A stretch of DNA of 64,000 nucleotides from the NCBI RefSeq assembly GCF_012273515.2, contig NZ_CP050975.2:3534001-3598000 (forward strand), in the 5' to 3' direction. The first letter of the stretch is position 1, and every line of letters begins with the position of its first letter. Below are positions 1 to 8,836 of this stretch, in pieces. The notes beneath the pieces are model-generated. The model ran no database searches. It saw only the letters and a program-made list of their open reading frames with translations, and was not told the DNA's origin. A program made the position numbers and the translations under genes. The DNA comes from Streptomyces sp. RPA4-2 (GTDB lineage: Bacteria > Actinomycetota > Actinomycetes > Streptomycetales > Streptomycetaceae).

Positions 1-723
1 CAGGGCAAGCGCAGCGGGCGGTTGCGGCTCCGGCTGCGGGACGGCGCCGACCCGCTGCTGCAGGCCACCGGCGGCAGGCTCGCCGAGCCCAACGACCCCT
101 ATCAGCTGACCGTCGAGTCCGAGCGCTACGGCGTCGCCGAGTACGTCGTGGACGAGGTCCGCAACGCGCTGCTCCTGGACCAGGTCCCGGCCGGTCCGGT
201 CGACGGCTATCTGCTCCCCGGTCCCGCCGTACCGCTGTCCGCCTCCGCGGGCGACGGCACGGCGAGCTTCGACGGGGAGCAGGTGCGCCTGGAGTGGAAC
301 TGGAAGACCGAGGACGCGAAGGCGTCCGCCGGCACCCGCCGCCTCGCGCTCCGCGACATCACGGGCGTCGAGTGGCACCCCGCGGTCGGCCTGGAGAACG
401 GCTGCCTCCGCTTCACCGTGCGCGGTGCCGGCACCAAGGCTCCGCCGAAGTACGACCCGCACGCGGTGGAGCTGTGGGGCTTCAAGAAGGATCCGCTGAT
501 GGCGCTGGTCGCGGCGGCGGTGCAGGCGCGACTCGACCATCCGACGGCGCCTCCCGAGCGGCCGCCGGTGAAGGGAACTCCGGCGGTCCCGCACCCGGCC
601 CCGGAGGCCGACCACGACGCCCTGCTGCGGCGTCTGCGCGAACTGGGCGACCTCCACAGGTCCGGCGTCCTGACGGACGACGAGTTCGCCCTCGCCAAGC
701 AGGCGGTCCTCAGGCGCATGTGA
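1..723 (+). CDS. DUF4429/SHOCT domain protein, 5' end missing
   Basis: The frame is open from the first base of the window (Q-G-K-R-S-G-R before the first possible internal start, a TTG at 22), so the gene begins upstream. The visible 240 residues contain a β-rich DUF4429-type segment (for example RLALRDITGVEW followed by LRFTVRG). The last 30 residues form a SHOCT-like short helical hairpin (LRELGDLHRSGVLTDDEFALAKQAVL), a module often found at the C-terminus of bacterial proteins and thought to mediate oligomerisation. A proline-rich linker separates the two. Function is unknown; the family is common in Streptomyces. The gene runs convergent to the phosphoesterase at 844–2424. Confidence 0.75.
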   Translation, partial: QGKRSGRLRLRLRDGADPLLQATGGRLAEPNDPYQLTVESERYGVAEYVVDEVRNALLLDQVPAGPVDGYLLPGPAVPLSASAGDGTASFDGEQVRLEWNWKTEDAKASAGTRRLALRDITGVEWHPAVGLENGCLRFTVRGAGTKAPPKYDPHAVELWGFKKDPLMALVAAAVQARLDHPTAPPERPPVKGTPAVPHPAPEADHDALLRRLRELGDLHRSGVLTDDEFALAKQAVLRRM

Positions 724-762
724 GCGCCCGAGGACCGCCTGCGGCGCCTACGCCCCGGCGTG

Positions 763-838
763 CGGGCGTACGGGCGTACGGGCGTACGGGCGTACGGGCG
801 TACGGGCGTACGGGCGTACGGGCGTACGGGCGTACGGG
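763..838. repeat. Tandem array of 8-bp unit CGGGCGTA (nine full copies)
   Basis: Nine perfect head-to-tail copies of CGGGCGTA occupy 763–834 and a partial copy follows to 838. Each junction creates the palindrome CGTACG. The array lies between the stop codons of two convergent genes, so it may help terminate transcription or may simply be a replication-slippage microsatellite. No known element is recognised. Confidence 0.95.
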
Positions 839-843
839 GTGGC

Positions 844-2424
844 CTACTTGGCCCGGCGGGCCACCGTGAAGTGGTCGACCTCGGCACCGGTCTCGGCGAT
901 GCCGCGCACCGTCAGCGTGGTCAGGCGGCCCCTCGACGCGGGGGTGACGTCCACGCGCAGGAACGAGTAGTTGAGGTAGCGCACCCGCGACCAGGCGACC
1001 GTCTCGTTCTGCTTGCCGTCCTTCAGGTTGATGAAGGAGGCGACCGAGTCGACCTCGTTCTCGTGACCCTCGTACGACTCCGCCGCGCTGAACGCGTACA
1101 GGCTGCGCCCGGCCGCGCCCGCCGTCACGTACACGACACCGTCGGTCTCCGGGTACGCGGTGCCGCCGATCGGCAGCTTCTTGGTGACCTTGTTGCCCTT
1201 GATGACGTCCGTGCGCTCGTACTGGTGGTTGTGGCCGTTGATCACCAGGTCCACCGTGTACTTCTCGAACAGCGGCACCCACTCCTGTCGCACGCCCCCC
1301 TCCGAGGCGTGCGCCGTGGAGGTGCAGTAGGCGCAGTGGTGGAAGAAGACGACCACGAAGTCGACGTCCCTGGAGGCCCGGAACTTCTTGAGCTGCCCCT
1401 CCAGCCACTTGGTCTGGGTGCCGCCGGAGATGCCGAGGTTGGCCGGGATCTCGAACGAGATGTCGTTGGCGTCCAGCGAGATGACCGCCGTGTTGCCGTA
1501 GACGAAGGAGTACACACCCGGGAGGTTCTTCGCGTCCGGGCCGTTGTCCGGGAGGCTCCAGCGGGCCTCTTCGCCGCCGTAGCCGTTGGGCGAGTACCAG
1601 GCCTCCATGTCGTGGTTGCCGTACGCCGGCATCCACGGGACCTGCTTGGCGACCGTCTCGGTCTGGGCGAGGAACTGGTCCCATACGCGCGAGTCGAAGC
1701 CGGTGTCCTCCGTCTTGCCCGCGCCGGACGGGTCCGCGTACGCGATGTCGCCGGCGTGCAGGTGGAAGGCCGGGTTCTGGCCGAGGAGCAGGGCGTCGTT
1801 GGCGAGGCCGTGGTAGCCGACACCCTCGTCGCCGAAGGCCGTGAAGGTGAACGGCTCGGAGCGGTCGGGCGCGGTGGTGAAGGTGCCGAGGGTGCCCAGC
1901 AGGTGGGACGCCGCCGGGTCGAAGCCCGCGTGGCCGACTCCGTAGTAGTACGTCTTGCCGGGGCGCAGGTGGGTGAGCTTGGCGTGCAGGTAGTACTGGG
2001 TGTGGTCGCCGCTCACGCCGACGCCGGCGGGGGTGTAGAGCGTGCGCACCTCGGCCTCGATCTTGCGGGAGAGGTCCCAGGGGTGGGCGCCGATACGGAT
2101 GTACGGCTTCTTCACCGCGGTCGGGACCTGCCAGGAGACCGTGATCTCCGTGCGCGGGTCGTTGCCGAAGGCGAGGTGGCGGCCGAAGGGGGCGACGAGA
2201 GCGCCGTCGACCTTCTCGGCCTGGGGCGCGGTGGACCGGGTCGGGACCGCGGCCTGCGCGACGGCGCCCGGTACGAAGGCACCGCCCGCGACGGCGCCGA
2301 GGGTCACGGCACCGCCTCTGATCATGTTGCGCCGCGAGAACTTGGCGCGGAGATACTCGTGCTGCTCGGCCATGCTCATGTTCTCGGCGAGCTTCTCCGG
2401 TACGCCCATGCGTGGAGTGTCCAT
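844..2424 (-). CDS. Tat-exported purple acid phosphatase-like metallophosphoesterase
   Basis: A 526-aa secreted phosphoesterase. The N-terminus carries a twin-arginine signal (FSRRNMIRGG, about residues 25–34) followed by a hydrophobic Ala/Gly stretch, so folded export is expected. A fibronectin-III-like purple acid phosphatase N-domain (TEITVSWQVP; LRPGKTYYYGVGH) comes first. The calcineurin-like metal site follows: AFGDEG, HAGDIAYAD, GNHDME, and histidines in FFHHCAY and INGHNHQYER. These are the expected dinuclear metal ligands. Start chosen at the ATG at 2424 because it precedes the Tat motif at a normal distance and has GGGAG upstream, though spacing is long (about 14 nt). The gene is divergent from the 85-aa gene at 2574. 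Likely role is phosphomonoester or phosphodiester hydrolysis outside the cell; substrate unknown. Confidence 0.88.
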   Translation of the reverse strand: MDTPRMGVPEKLAENMSMAEQHEYLRAKFSRRNMIRGGAVTLGAVAGGAFVPGAVAQAAVPTRSTAPQAEKVDGALVAPFGRHLAFGNDPRTEITVSWQVPTAVKKPYIRIGAHPWDLSRKIEAEVRTLYTPAGVGVSGDHTQYYLHAKLTHLRPGKTYYYGVGHAGFDPAASHLLGTLGTFTTAPDRSEPFTFTAFGDEGVGYHGLANDALLLGQNPAFHLHAGDIAYADPSGAGKTEDTGFDSRVWDQFLAQTETVAKQVPWMPAYGNHDMEAWYSPNGYGGEEARWSLPDNGPDAKNLPGVYSFVYGNTAVISLDANDISFEIPANLGISGGTQTKWLEGQLKKFRASRDVDFVVVFFHHCAYCTSTAHASEGGVRQEWVPLFEKYTVDLVINGHNHQYERTDVIKGNKVTKKLPIGGTAYPETDGVVYVTAGAAGRSLYAFSAAESYEGHENEVDSVASFINLKDGKQNETVAWSRVRYLNYSFLRVDVTPASRGRLTTLTVRGIAETGAEVDHFTVARRAK

Positions 2425-2573
2425 GGGCTCAGAAGTTGCTCCCGGCAATCGACGCGGCGCAAGACGGAGTATGGACAGATCGCAAACAGCGGCCCATAAG
2501 AGATTCAACAGCCCCTTGCCCGATATCGGGCAGGATTCTTGCGAATCGACTCTTCGTACTCCAGGATCAACGG

Positions 2574-2831
2574 GTGCACGACGAACTTGCGGATCATCTG
2601 ACGCGCTCCACACCCCTGAACCGGGGCGAGGCGCTACGGGTGATCCAGGACGTGCTCGCCTATTTCGACGAGCCGACCGAGGAGTACGTCCGCCGCCGCC
2701 ACCGCGAGCTCCAGGCCCAGGGCTGGGTCAACACGGCGATCTTCGAACGGATCGAGGCGGACCTGAAGTACCGGGCGGTCGCACCGCCGGAGCTCACGCT
2801 CCGGCAGCTGCGCCGCATTGTCTACGGCTGA
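2574..2831 (+). CDS. Conserved small protein upstream of glmS
   Basis: An 85-aa protein starting at GTG 2574, chosen because AGGA lies 7 nt upstream; longer in-frame extensions run back into the divergent phosphoesterase start. It is predicted mostly helical and charged (EALRVIQDVLAYFDEPTEEYVRRRHRELQ; LTLRQLRRIVYG at the end), with no signal peptide or membrane segment. It ends 13 nt before glmS and is probably cotranscribed with it. I do not recognise a function; it could be a small regulator or partner of hexosamine metabolism, but only the adjacency suggests that. Confidence 0.7.
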   Translation: MHDELADHLTRSTPLNRGEALRVIQDVLAYFDEPTEEYVRRRHRELQAQGWVNTAIFERIEADLKYRAVAPPELTLRQLRRIVYG

Positions 2832-2844
2832 GGAATACGTATAT

Positions 2845-4662
2845 ATGTGCGGAATCGTCGGATACATCGGCAGGCGTGACGTGGCTCCGCTGCTGCTCGA
2901 AGGTCTGCAGCGGCTGGAGTACCGCGGCTACGACTCGGCGGGCATCGTGGTCACCACGCCGAAGTCGGCCGGTCTGAAGATGGTCAAGGCCAAGGGCCGG
3001 GTCCGCGACCTGGAGGCCAAGGTCCCCGCGCGCTTCAAGGGCACCACCGGCATCGCCCACACCCGCTGGGCCACCCACGGCGCCCCCTCCGACGTCAACG
3101 CGCACCCGCACATGTCGGCCGACAACAAGGTCGCGATCGTCCACAACGGCATCATCGACAACGCCTCCGACCTGCGGAAGAAGCTCGAGGCCGACGGCGT
3201 CGAGTTCCTCTCCGAGACCGACACCGAGGTCCTCACCCACCTCATCGCCCGCTCCCAGGCCGAGACCCTGGAGGAGAAGGTCCGCCAGGCACTGCGCGTG
3301 ATCGAGGGCACCTACGGCATCGCCGTGATGCACGCCGACTTCCCCGACCGCATCGTGGTGGCCCGCAACGGCTCCCCGGTCGTCCTCGGCATCGGCGAGA
3401 AGGAGATGTTCGTCGCCTCGGACATCGCCGCCCTGGTCACCCACACCCGGCAGATAGTGACGCTGGACGACGGCGAGATGGCGACCCTCAAGGCCGACGA
3501 CTTCCGCACGTACACCACCGAGGGCACCCGGACCACGGCCGAGCCGACCACCGTCGAGTGGGAGGCCGCGTCGTACGACATGGGCGGCCACGACACGTAC
3601 ATGCACAAGGAGATCCACGAACAGGCCGACGCCGTGGACCGCGTGCTGCGCGGCCGCATCGACGACCGCTTCTCCACCGTGCACCTCGGCGGCCTGAACC
3701 TGGACGCCCGCGAGGCGCGTCAGATCCGCCGGGTGAAGATCCTCGGCTGCGGCACCTCGTACCACGCGGGCATGATCGGCGCCCAGATGATCGAGGAGCT
3801 GGCGCGCATCCCCGCGGACGCCGAGCCGGCCTCCGAGTTCCGCTACCGCAACGCCGTGGTCGACCCCGACACGCTGTACGTCGCGGTCTCCCAGTCCGGC
3901 GAGACGTACGACGTCCTCGCCGCCGTCCAGGAGCTGAAGCGCAAGGGCGCGCGGGTCCTGGGCGTGGTCAACGTCGTCGGCTCGGCGATCGCGCGCGAGG
4001 CGGACGGCGGCATGTACGTGCACGCGGGTCCCGAGGTCTGCGTCGTCTCGACGAAGTGCTTCACCAACACCACCGTCGCCTTCGCGCTGCTCGCGCTGCA
4101 CCTCGGCCGCACCCGTGACCTGTCGGTCCGCGACGGCAAGCGGATCATCGAGGGGCTGCGCAGGCTGCCCGGGCAGATCTCCGAGATCCTGGCGCAGGAG
4201 GACGAGATCAAGAAGCTGGCCGAGCAGTACGCCGAGGCCCGCTCGATGCTCTTCATCGGCCGGGTCCGCGGCTACCCGGTGGCCCGCGAGGCCTCGCTGA
4301 AGCTCAAGGAGGTCTCGTACATCCACGCCGAGGCCTACCCGGCCTCCGAGCTCAAGCACGGCCCCCTGGCGCTCATCGAGCCCGCGCTGCCGACGGTCGC
4401 GATCGTCCCCGACGACGACCTGCTGGAGAAGAACCGCGCCGCCCTGGAGGAGATCAAGGCGCGCAGCGGCAAGATCCTCGCGGTCGCGCACCGGGAGCAG
4501 GAGAAGGCCGACCAGACGATCGTCGTCCCGAAGAACGAGGACGAGCTGGACCCGATCCTGCTGGGCATCCCGCTGCAGCTCCTCGCGTACCACACGGCGC
4601 TCGCGCTGGGCCGGGACATCGACAAGCCGCGGAACCTCGCGAAGTCGGTGACGGTCGAGTAG
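2845..4662 (+). CDS. glmS: Glutamine--fructose-6-phosphate aminotransferase (isomerizing)
   Basis: A 605-aa cytoplasmic enzyme converting fructose-6-phosphate plus glutamine into glucosamine-6-phosphate, the first step to UDP-GlcNAc for peptidoglycan. The class II glutamine amidotransferase domain begins with the catalytic cysteine at position 2 (MCGIVGYIG), followed by GRxxLxxLEYRGYDSAG-type residues and THGAPSDVNAHPH. Two SIS domains follow (GCGTSYHAG; SQSGETYDVL; REASLKLKEVSYIHAEAYPASELKHGPLAL near the end), and the conserved C-terminus ends NLAKSVTVE. Length is normal for GlmS. GAGG lies about 11 nt before the ATG. No glmS ribozyme-like structure is evident in the 13-nt gap upstream. A strong hairpin follows the gene. 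Confidence 0.97.
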   Translation: MCGIVGYIGRRDVAPLLLEGLQRLEYRGYDSAGIVVTTPKSAGLKMVKAKGRVRDLEAKVPARFKGTTGIAHTRWATHGAPSDVNAHPHMSADNKVAIVHNGIIDNASDLRKKLEADGVEFLSETDTEVLTHLIARSQAETLEEKVRQALRVIEGTYGIAVMHADFPDRIVVARNGSPVVLGIGEKEMFVASDIAALVTHTRQIVTLDDGEMATLKADDFRTYTTEGTRTTAEPTTVEWEAASYDMGGHDTYMHKEIHEQADAVDRVLRGRIDDRFSTVHLGGLNLDAREARQIRRVKILGCGTSYHAGMIGAQMIEELARIPADAEPASEFRYRNAVVDPDTLYVAVSQSGETYDVLAAVQELKRKGARVLGVVNVVGSAIAREADGGMYVHAGPEVCVVSTKCFTNTTVAFALLALHLGRTRDLSVRDGKRIIEGLRRLPGQISEILAQEDEIKKLAEQYAEARSMLFIGRVRGYPVAREASLKLKEVSYIHAEAYPASELKHGPLALIEPALPTVAIVPDDDLLEKNRAALEEIKARSGKILAVAHREQEKADQTIVVPKNEDELDPILLGIPLQLLAYHTALALGRDIDKPRNLAKSVTVE

Positions 4663-4690
4663 GACGGGCCGCCCGCGGCTCCCCGGACAT

Positions 4691-4733
4691 GAACGGCCCC
4701 CTGTGCGCGCCACCTTCGCACAGGGGGCCGTTC
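4691..4733. terminator. Bidirectional hairpin terminator between glmS and the SatP-like gene
   Basis: A perfect 17-bp inverted repeat (4691–4707 and 4717–4733) encloses a 9-nt loop. It lies just after glmS and between two convergent genes, so it probably terminates both. There is no long T-tract, as is usual in Streptomyces. Confidence 0.88.
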
Positions 4734-4774
4734 CTTCCAGGCCGGAGCCGCCTGTACCCCGGCCCGCGCCGGGC

Positions 4775-5344
4775 TCAGCCGGTGGCCGTCACCCCCCGGC
4801 CGGCGGCGCGTCCGGGAAGCGCGGTGGGCCAGTGGGCGAGCGCCGCCGTGGCCGCGTACCAGGCCAGCAGTCCGCCGGCCGCGGCGAACCAGCCGCCGGC
4901 CTTGGCGAGGGCGGCGCTGTCGCCGAACTGGCTGACGGCCAGCAGGAGCAGGGCCACGAACAGCAGCGCGTACGTCCCCCGGGCGAGCAGCGGGGCACCG
5001 CTCGCGCCGGCGGTCAGGCTCAGCGCGACGAGCGCGAACAGGAGCAGGAAGAGGCCGGTGGCGTTGGCGGACATCCGCCCGTCGGAGGTGACGCCCCAGG
5101 TGAACCAGAACGCGCCGAGTGCCGTGAACGCCGTACCCGTGAAGGCGTCGCGGTCGCGGAAGGCGAACAGGCCCGCGACGAAGAGCGCGATCCCGCCGAC
5201 GTACGTGGCGAGGGAGACGGAGTCGGCCGCCGTCACTCCGTCGATCACCCGGGTGTTCCCGAGACCGAAGAGCAACAGGGTGAGACCGAGGGCGAGTTGG
5301 CCGAGAGTCGAGGTGGTGCTTCCCGAGGAGACGTCATTGTCCAC
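4775..5344 (-). CDS. GPR1/FUN34/YaaH (SatP-like) family membrane protein
   Basis: A 189-aa integral membrane protein with six hydrophobic segments, matching the length and topology of the acetate uptake transporter family (SatP/YaaH). The first segment (LGQLALGLTLLLFGLGN) corresponds to the family's N-terminal signature, but the NPAPLGL motif typical of acetate/succinate carriers is not preserved, so the substrate is uncertain. Residues such as FAFRDRDAFTGTAFTALGAFW match the family's conserved FxxGxxFG-like central region. Start ATG at 5344. It is convergent with glmS across a hairpin and transcribed alone. Confidence 0.8.
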   Translation of the reverse strand: MDNDVSSGSTTSTLGQLALGLTLLLFGLGNTRVIDGVTAADSVSLATYVGGIALFVAGLFAFRDRDAFTGTAFTALGAFWFTWGVTSDGRMSANATGLFLLLFALVALSLTAGASGAPLLARGTYALLFVALLLLAVSQFGDSAALAKAGGWFAAAGGLLAWYAATAALAHWPTALPGRAAGRGVTATG

Positions 5345-5555
5345 GGCGGGGTCCCTTCATGCGGGTGCAGTCGTGCTGCGCGGTGCCGGCCGAGGGATGG
5401 GGCCGGTGACCGGTATGTACCCTTCACAAAGGCACAATCCACCTCGTCGCACGAGTGGATTCGCGCGTTTTCGGGCGCGCGTCAAAGGGAGTTGACGATC
5501 CGTCGGGACATCGACCGGATCACCCCGCCTGGAACAACGGCGAGTTGACGGCCGG

Positions 5556-6083
5556 TCAGGGAATGACGATCACCGGGCGCCGCGCGCGCTTCGCCAGCCG
5601 CCCGGCCACCGAGCCGAAGATACGCCCGACGAGGCCGTGCGTGGAGCCGACGACGATCGCGTCCGCCTCGTACTCGCGCCCCACCTCCTCGAGTTCGTGG
5701 CAGATGTCTCCGCCGCGCTCGACGAGGATCCACGGCACCTCGGCCAGGTACTCGGCGCAGGCGAGCTCGAGTCCGAGCACCTCGGTGCGGTGGTCGGGCA
5801 CGTCGACGAAGACCGGTGGTTCACAGCCCGCCCACACCGTGGTGGGCAGCCGGTTCGCGACATGCACGATGATCAGGCCCGAGCCCGAGCGATGGGCCAT
5901 GCCGATCGCGTACGCGAGGGCACGTTCACTGGACGTCGAACCGTCGAAACCGACGACGACGCCGTGTTTGAAGGCGGGATCGCAGGACTGGCGGGTTTCT
6001 TCCGCCGCCAGGGGCTCGGCCGCCGTGGGATCGGCGAGCGGGCGCTTGCGGTCCGCGGGATCGAAGAATTCGTGACCGGCCAT
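5556..6083 (-). CDS. Universal stress protein, single UspA domain
   Basis: A 175-aa cytoplasmic protein with one Usp domain. After a disordered N-terminal 35 residues comes the first strand (GVVVGFDGSTSSERAL, with the Asp that contacts nucleotide). The C-terminal ATP-binding signature G-x2-G-x9-G-(S/T) is intact in GSTHGLVGRIFGSVAGRLAKRA, ending with PVIVIP. The protein is therefore an ATP-binding type, generally linked to dormancy, oxygen or starvation stress. Start ATG 6083 gives the expected N-terminus; reading upstream gives only low-complexity sequence. The next gene at 6429 is divergent. Confidence 0.92.
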   Translation of the reverse strand: MAGHEFFDPADRKRPLADPTAAEPLAAEETRQSCDPAFKHGVVVGFDGSTSSERALAYAIGMAHRSGSGLIIVHVANRLPTTVWAGCEPPVFVDVPDHRTEVLGLELACAEYLAEVPWILVERGGDICHELEEVGREYEADAIVVGSTHGLVGRIFGSVAGRLAKRARRPVIVIP

Positions 6084-6428
6084 GGGTATCTCGGCGTTTG
6101 GATCCTCGTGGTGGGGACGACAACGATCGGCAGAGCTGTGTCCGGGAATCATCTTCCCAACCCCATACCCCCAAGGGTACGGCGGCACTCCTCCTCTGCC
6201 CAGATACCGCGTGCGCTGTGCGGCGCTCCCCGGAGCATGCATGAGAGGCGCCCGTAACGCAATGGTTGCTGCCCCGTACAGGCGGTTTGCGCAGGGTTCA
6301 CCCAGGGATGTGCCTCCGCGGACCGGTACACCGCAGGCCGGGCAGTGACCGGCCGGTCGAACACGCGTTGAACAGGTGAGCCACCGCCATGGAGAGCAAT
6401 GGAGTACCAGGGAACCAGGGAGCAGACC
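6084..6428. other. Divergent intergenic region, usp / membrane protein
   Basis: These 345 bases separate two divergent genes and must hold both promoters. The only structure I see is a short inverted repeat TACCC-CCAA-GGGTA at 6166–6179. Open frames here have low-complexity translations and no ribosome-binding sites, so no gene is called. Confidence 0.5.
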
Positions 6429-7055
6429 GTGCCCGGACCAGACACCGTGTCCCGCCCCTCCTCCGGAGCGCGCCCCGGACCGCCCCCCGCGCCGGACACG
6501 GCGAGCGAGGTGGCACGCTGGGCGGCCTTCAGCTGTGTCCTCGTCCCGGTCGTCCTCGTCTGGTTCGGCACCTCGCTCGCCGGGGCGGCCGGCACGGCAC
6601 TGGGCCTGGCGGCCGTGACCGCGGCGTGCCTGGTGCTGCTGCGCCAGTCGGAACGGGGCGCGGCGCGCATGCGCGCCGCGGAGCGGGCCCCGCACCGCGC
6701 ACGCCACGGCAGGACCGGACCGCGGGAACGCGGACCCCGGGAGCGCACGCATCGGGACCGGGGCGGACGGGACCGGGACGAACGGGATCCTGCCGCCCGG
6801 AATCCTGTCGCCGGCGTGCGGGATCCCGGCGTGCGGAATCGTGACGGCGGAGATCATCGCGGGGGAGATCGTCACGGGGGAGGTCGTGTCATGGGAGTTC
6901 CCGGGCCCGGCAGCGGCTCGGGGGGCGCTCCGGTGCCGGCTCCCGGCGCGCAGGATGTGGCCGACACGCACATCATGAATGGCTTGCCGGGCAGGAGTGG
7001 CTCGGGGGCGCACAGGGGCGGGCGCCGCGGTGCGGGAAAGAAGCCGGTTGACTGA
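6429..7055 (+). CDS. Small membrane protein with long Arg/Gly-rich tail
   Basis: A 208-aa protein starting at GTG 6429, selected because GGGAG sits 6 nt upstream; an earlier in-frame ATG at 6399 has no such site. Two hydrophobic segments form a membrane hairpin (ARWAAFSCVLVPVVLVWFG and AAGTALGLAAVTAACLVLL, roughly residues 27–73). A highly basic, low-complexity cytoplasmic tail rich in R, G, D and H follows (ERGPRERTHRDRGGRDRDERD) and ends GGRRGAGKKPVD. The function is unknown. The tail could bind nucleic acid or be a disordered tether. The exact 3' half is low-complexity, but codon use remains high-GC3 throughout. Confidence 0.6.
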   Translation: MPGPDTVSRPSSGARPGPPPAPDTASEVARWAAFSCVLVPVVLVWFGTSLAGAAGTALGLAAVTAACLVLLRQSERGAARMRAAERAPHRARHGRTGPRERGPRERTHRDRGGRDRDERDPAARNPVAGVRDPGVRNRDGGDHRGGDRHGGGRVMGVPGPGSGSGGAPVPAPGAQDVADTHIMNGLPGRSGSGAHRGGRRGAGKKPVD

Positions 7056-7433
7056 CCGGTTTGCGCGCACGCCCCCGCTTCTTTTCAGCCAACTTCGGTC
7101 TCCCGGGCATCCCTTGCCCGAACGACCCCCCAACCCGCGTTCGACCTGCGCCTAAAGGCCCCTGGAGGCCTCGTGCACCCTATGTGGATTGGCCACTGAC
7201 ACGAGGCGCACTTCCCTGCACGGCCCGCGAGTGCAACGCTTCGTGATCGAATGCTTCACGCCAAGTTGCCATGTCGACATTCTGTCGAGTGTCGAAGTGG
7301 TCACCCAGGCGCGACGGGACACAGTAGATTCGATCTTGACTGTCTTACGGCGGGGGACTCGTGCAGGACCGAGGGGAAACGTGCAGGAGCGACACAACCG
7401 AGGAGCCGCGACCACCGAGGGGGGCTTAGCAGT
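7056..7433 (+). promoter_or_regulatory. adpA upstream regulatory region and leader
   Basis: These 378 bases precede adpA. They are less GC-rich than the flanking coding DNA and contain AT-richer islands around 7240–7340 (for example TTCGTGATCGAATGCTTCAC). In other streptomycetes adpA has a long leader and is bound by a gamma-butyrolactone receptor, BldD and AdpA itself. Here TTGGCCACTGACA at about 7190 resembles the loose AdpA consensus TGGCSNGWWY, but I cannot prove any site. No credible gene is present. Confidence 0.5.
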
Positions 7434-8675
7434 ATGAGCCACGACTCCACTGCCGCGCCGGAAGCCGCGGCCCGGAAACTCTCCGGGCGACGCCGCAAGG
7501 AGATCGTCGCGGTGCTGCTGTTCAGCGGCGGCCCCATCTTCGAGAGTTCCATACCGCTGTCGGTGTTCGGGATTGACCGCCAGGACGCCGGCGTGCCGCG
7601 CTACCGACTTCTGGTGTGCGCCGGCGAGGACGGCCCGCTGCGGACCACAGGGGGCCTGGAACTCACCGCGCCGCATGGCCTGGAGGCGATCTCGCGAGCG
7701 GGCACCGTCGTGGTGCCCGCCTGGCGCTCGATCACCTCACCGCCACCGGAGGAAGCGCTCGACGCGCTGCGCCGGGCGCACGAAGAAGGGGCCCGCATAG
7801 TCGGACTGTGCACCGGTGCGTTCGTACTGGCCGCCGCCGGACTGCTGGACGGCCGCCCGGCGACGACACACTGGATGTACGCGCCGACGCTGGCCAAGCG
7901 CTATCCGTCCGTACACGTCGATCCGCGCGAGCTGTTCGTCGACGACGGTGACGTACTGACGTCGGCGGGCACCGCGGCCGGAATCGATCTCTGTCTGCAC
8001 ATCGTGCGGACGGACCACGGCAACGAGGCGGCCGGCGCGCTGGCCCGTCGTCTGGTGGTCCCACCGCGCCGGAGCGGCGGACAGGAGCGCTATCTCGACC
8101 GGTCTTTACCAGAGGAGATCGGCGCCGACCCCCTCGCGGAGGTCGTCGCCTGGGCGCTGGAACACCTTCACGAGCAGTTCGACGTCGAGACGCTGGCGGC
8201 GCGCGCGTACATGAGCCGCCGCACGTTCGACCGCCGCTTCCGCTCGCTGACGGGGAGCGCGCCGCTGCAGTGGCTGATCACCCAGCGTGTGCTGCAGGCG
8301 CAGCGGCTGCTGGAGACGTCCGACTACTCGGTCGACGAGGTCGCCGGACGCTGCGGCTTCCGCTCGCCGGTCGCGCTGCGCGGGCACTTCCGGCGCCAGC
8401 TCGGCTCGTCCCCGGCCGCCTACCGGGCGGCGTACCGGGCGCGTAGGCCGCAGTCCGAGCGGCCGTCGGACCCGGACGGTTCCGTGGGCTCGGCCGGGCA
8501 GTCACCGGTCCTGAGCCAGGAGAGTGCGGTCCCGTCGCAGACCCGTCGTACGGCGGCCGCCGGTGCTCTGAGCCCGGCCTCGGCGCTGTCGACCGCGACG
8601 GATCCGGGCAAGCCGGGCGCCGAGCTGTACGCGGCGGGCCGGCCGAGCCTGCCGGGGCAGCGCAGCGCTCCCTAG
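7434..8675 (+). CDS. adpA: AdpA (BldH), AraC-family master developmental regulator
   Basis: A 414-aa transcription factor whose sequence I recognise as AdpA, the central activator of aerial growth and secondary metabolism in Streptomyces. The N-terminal half is a ThiJ/PfpI/DJ-1-like dimerisation domain ([49 protein letters not shown]). The C-terminal AraC/XylS domain holds two helix-turn-helix motifs ([19 protein letters not shown] and [25 protein letters not shown]). A Ser/Pro-rich tail follows. Codon 225, in the inter-domain linker, is TTA (8106–8108), so translation needs the bldA leucyl-tRNA. Start ATG 7434 is the standard AdpA N-terminus ([15 protein letters not shown]). Oligoribonuclease follows in the same direction, as in other streptomycetes. 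Confidence 0.98.
   Translation: MSHDSTAAPEAAARKLSGRRRKEIVAVLLFSGGPIFESSIPLSVFGIDRQDAGVPRYRLLVCAGEDGPLRTTGGLELTAPHGLEAISRAGTVVVPAWRSITSPPPEEALDALRRAHEEGARIVGLCTGAFVLAAAGLLDGRPATTHWMYAPTLAKRYPSVHVDPRELFVDDGDVLTSAGTAAGIDLCLHIVRTDHGNEAAGALARRLVVPPRRSGGQERYLDRSLPEEIGADPLAEVVAWALEHLHEQFDVETLAARAYMSRRTFDRRFRSLTGSAPLQWLITQRVLQAQRLLETSDYSVDEVAGRCGFRSPVALRGHFRRQLGSSPAAYRAAYRARRPQSERPSDPDGSVGSAGQSPVLSQESAVPSQTRRTAAAGALSPASALSTATDPGKPGAELYAAGRPSLPGQRSAP
8106..8108 (+). promoter_or_regulatory. TTA leucine codon in adpA (bldA control point)
   Basis: In-frame TTA in the linker reading R-S-L-P-E-E-I. TTA is extremely rare in Streptomyces and is read only by the developmentally controlled bldA tRNA. The position between the dimerisation and DNA-binding domains is the established site of bldA control of AdpA. 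Confidence 0.97.
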
Positions 8676-8715
8676 CGCTCGGGCGCCCTGGCGCCGTCAC
8701 ACCGCCCGGCCGTGA

Positions 8716-8745
8716 ACGGCCCGGGGCCCTCGGGTCCCGGGCCGT
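8716..8745 (+). terminator. adpA downstream hairpin, first copy
   Basis: A 10-bp perfect stem ACGGCCCGGG/CCCGGGCCGT with a 10-nt loop, starting 41 nt after the adpA stop. It probably terminates or attenuates transcription between adpA and orn. Confidence 0.75.
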
Positions 8746-8763
8746 CGCCGTGTGCGGGCGCCC

Positions 8764-8786
8764 ACGGCCCGCGGGTCCCGGGCCGT
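8764..8786 (+). terminator. adpA downstream hairpin, second near-identical copy
   Basis: An 8-bp stem ACGGCCCG/CGGGCCGT with a 7-nt loop, almost a copy of the hairpin just upstream. The paired arrangement suggests a local duplication of the terminator. Confidence 0.6.
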
Positions 8787-8836
8787 TGCCGTCCCGGACC
8801 TGCCCGTGCGCCGGGGCGCGCCGTAGGGTTGGGGCC

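Noticed and set aside
2845..4662. glmS-type ribozyme or riboswitch control of glmS
   Set aside because: Only 13 nt separate the preceding gene from glmS, and that ribozyme is known mainly from Firmicutes.
6082..6348. 88-codon plus-strand frame in the usp upstream region
   Set aside because: No ribosome-binding site and a low-complexity translation; it overlaps the promoter region of two divergent genes.
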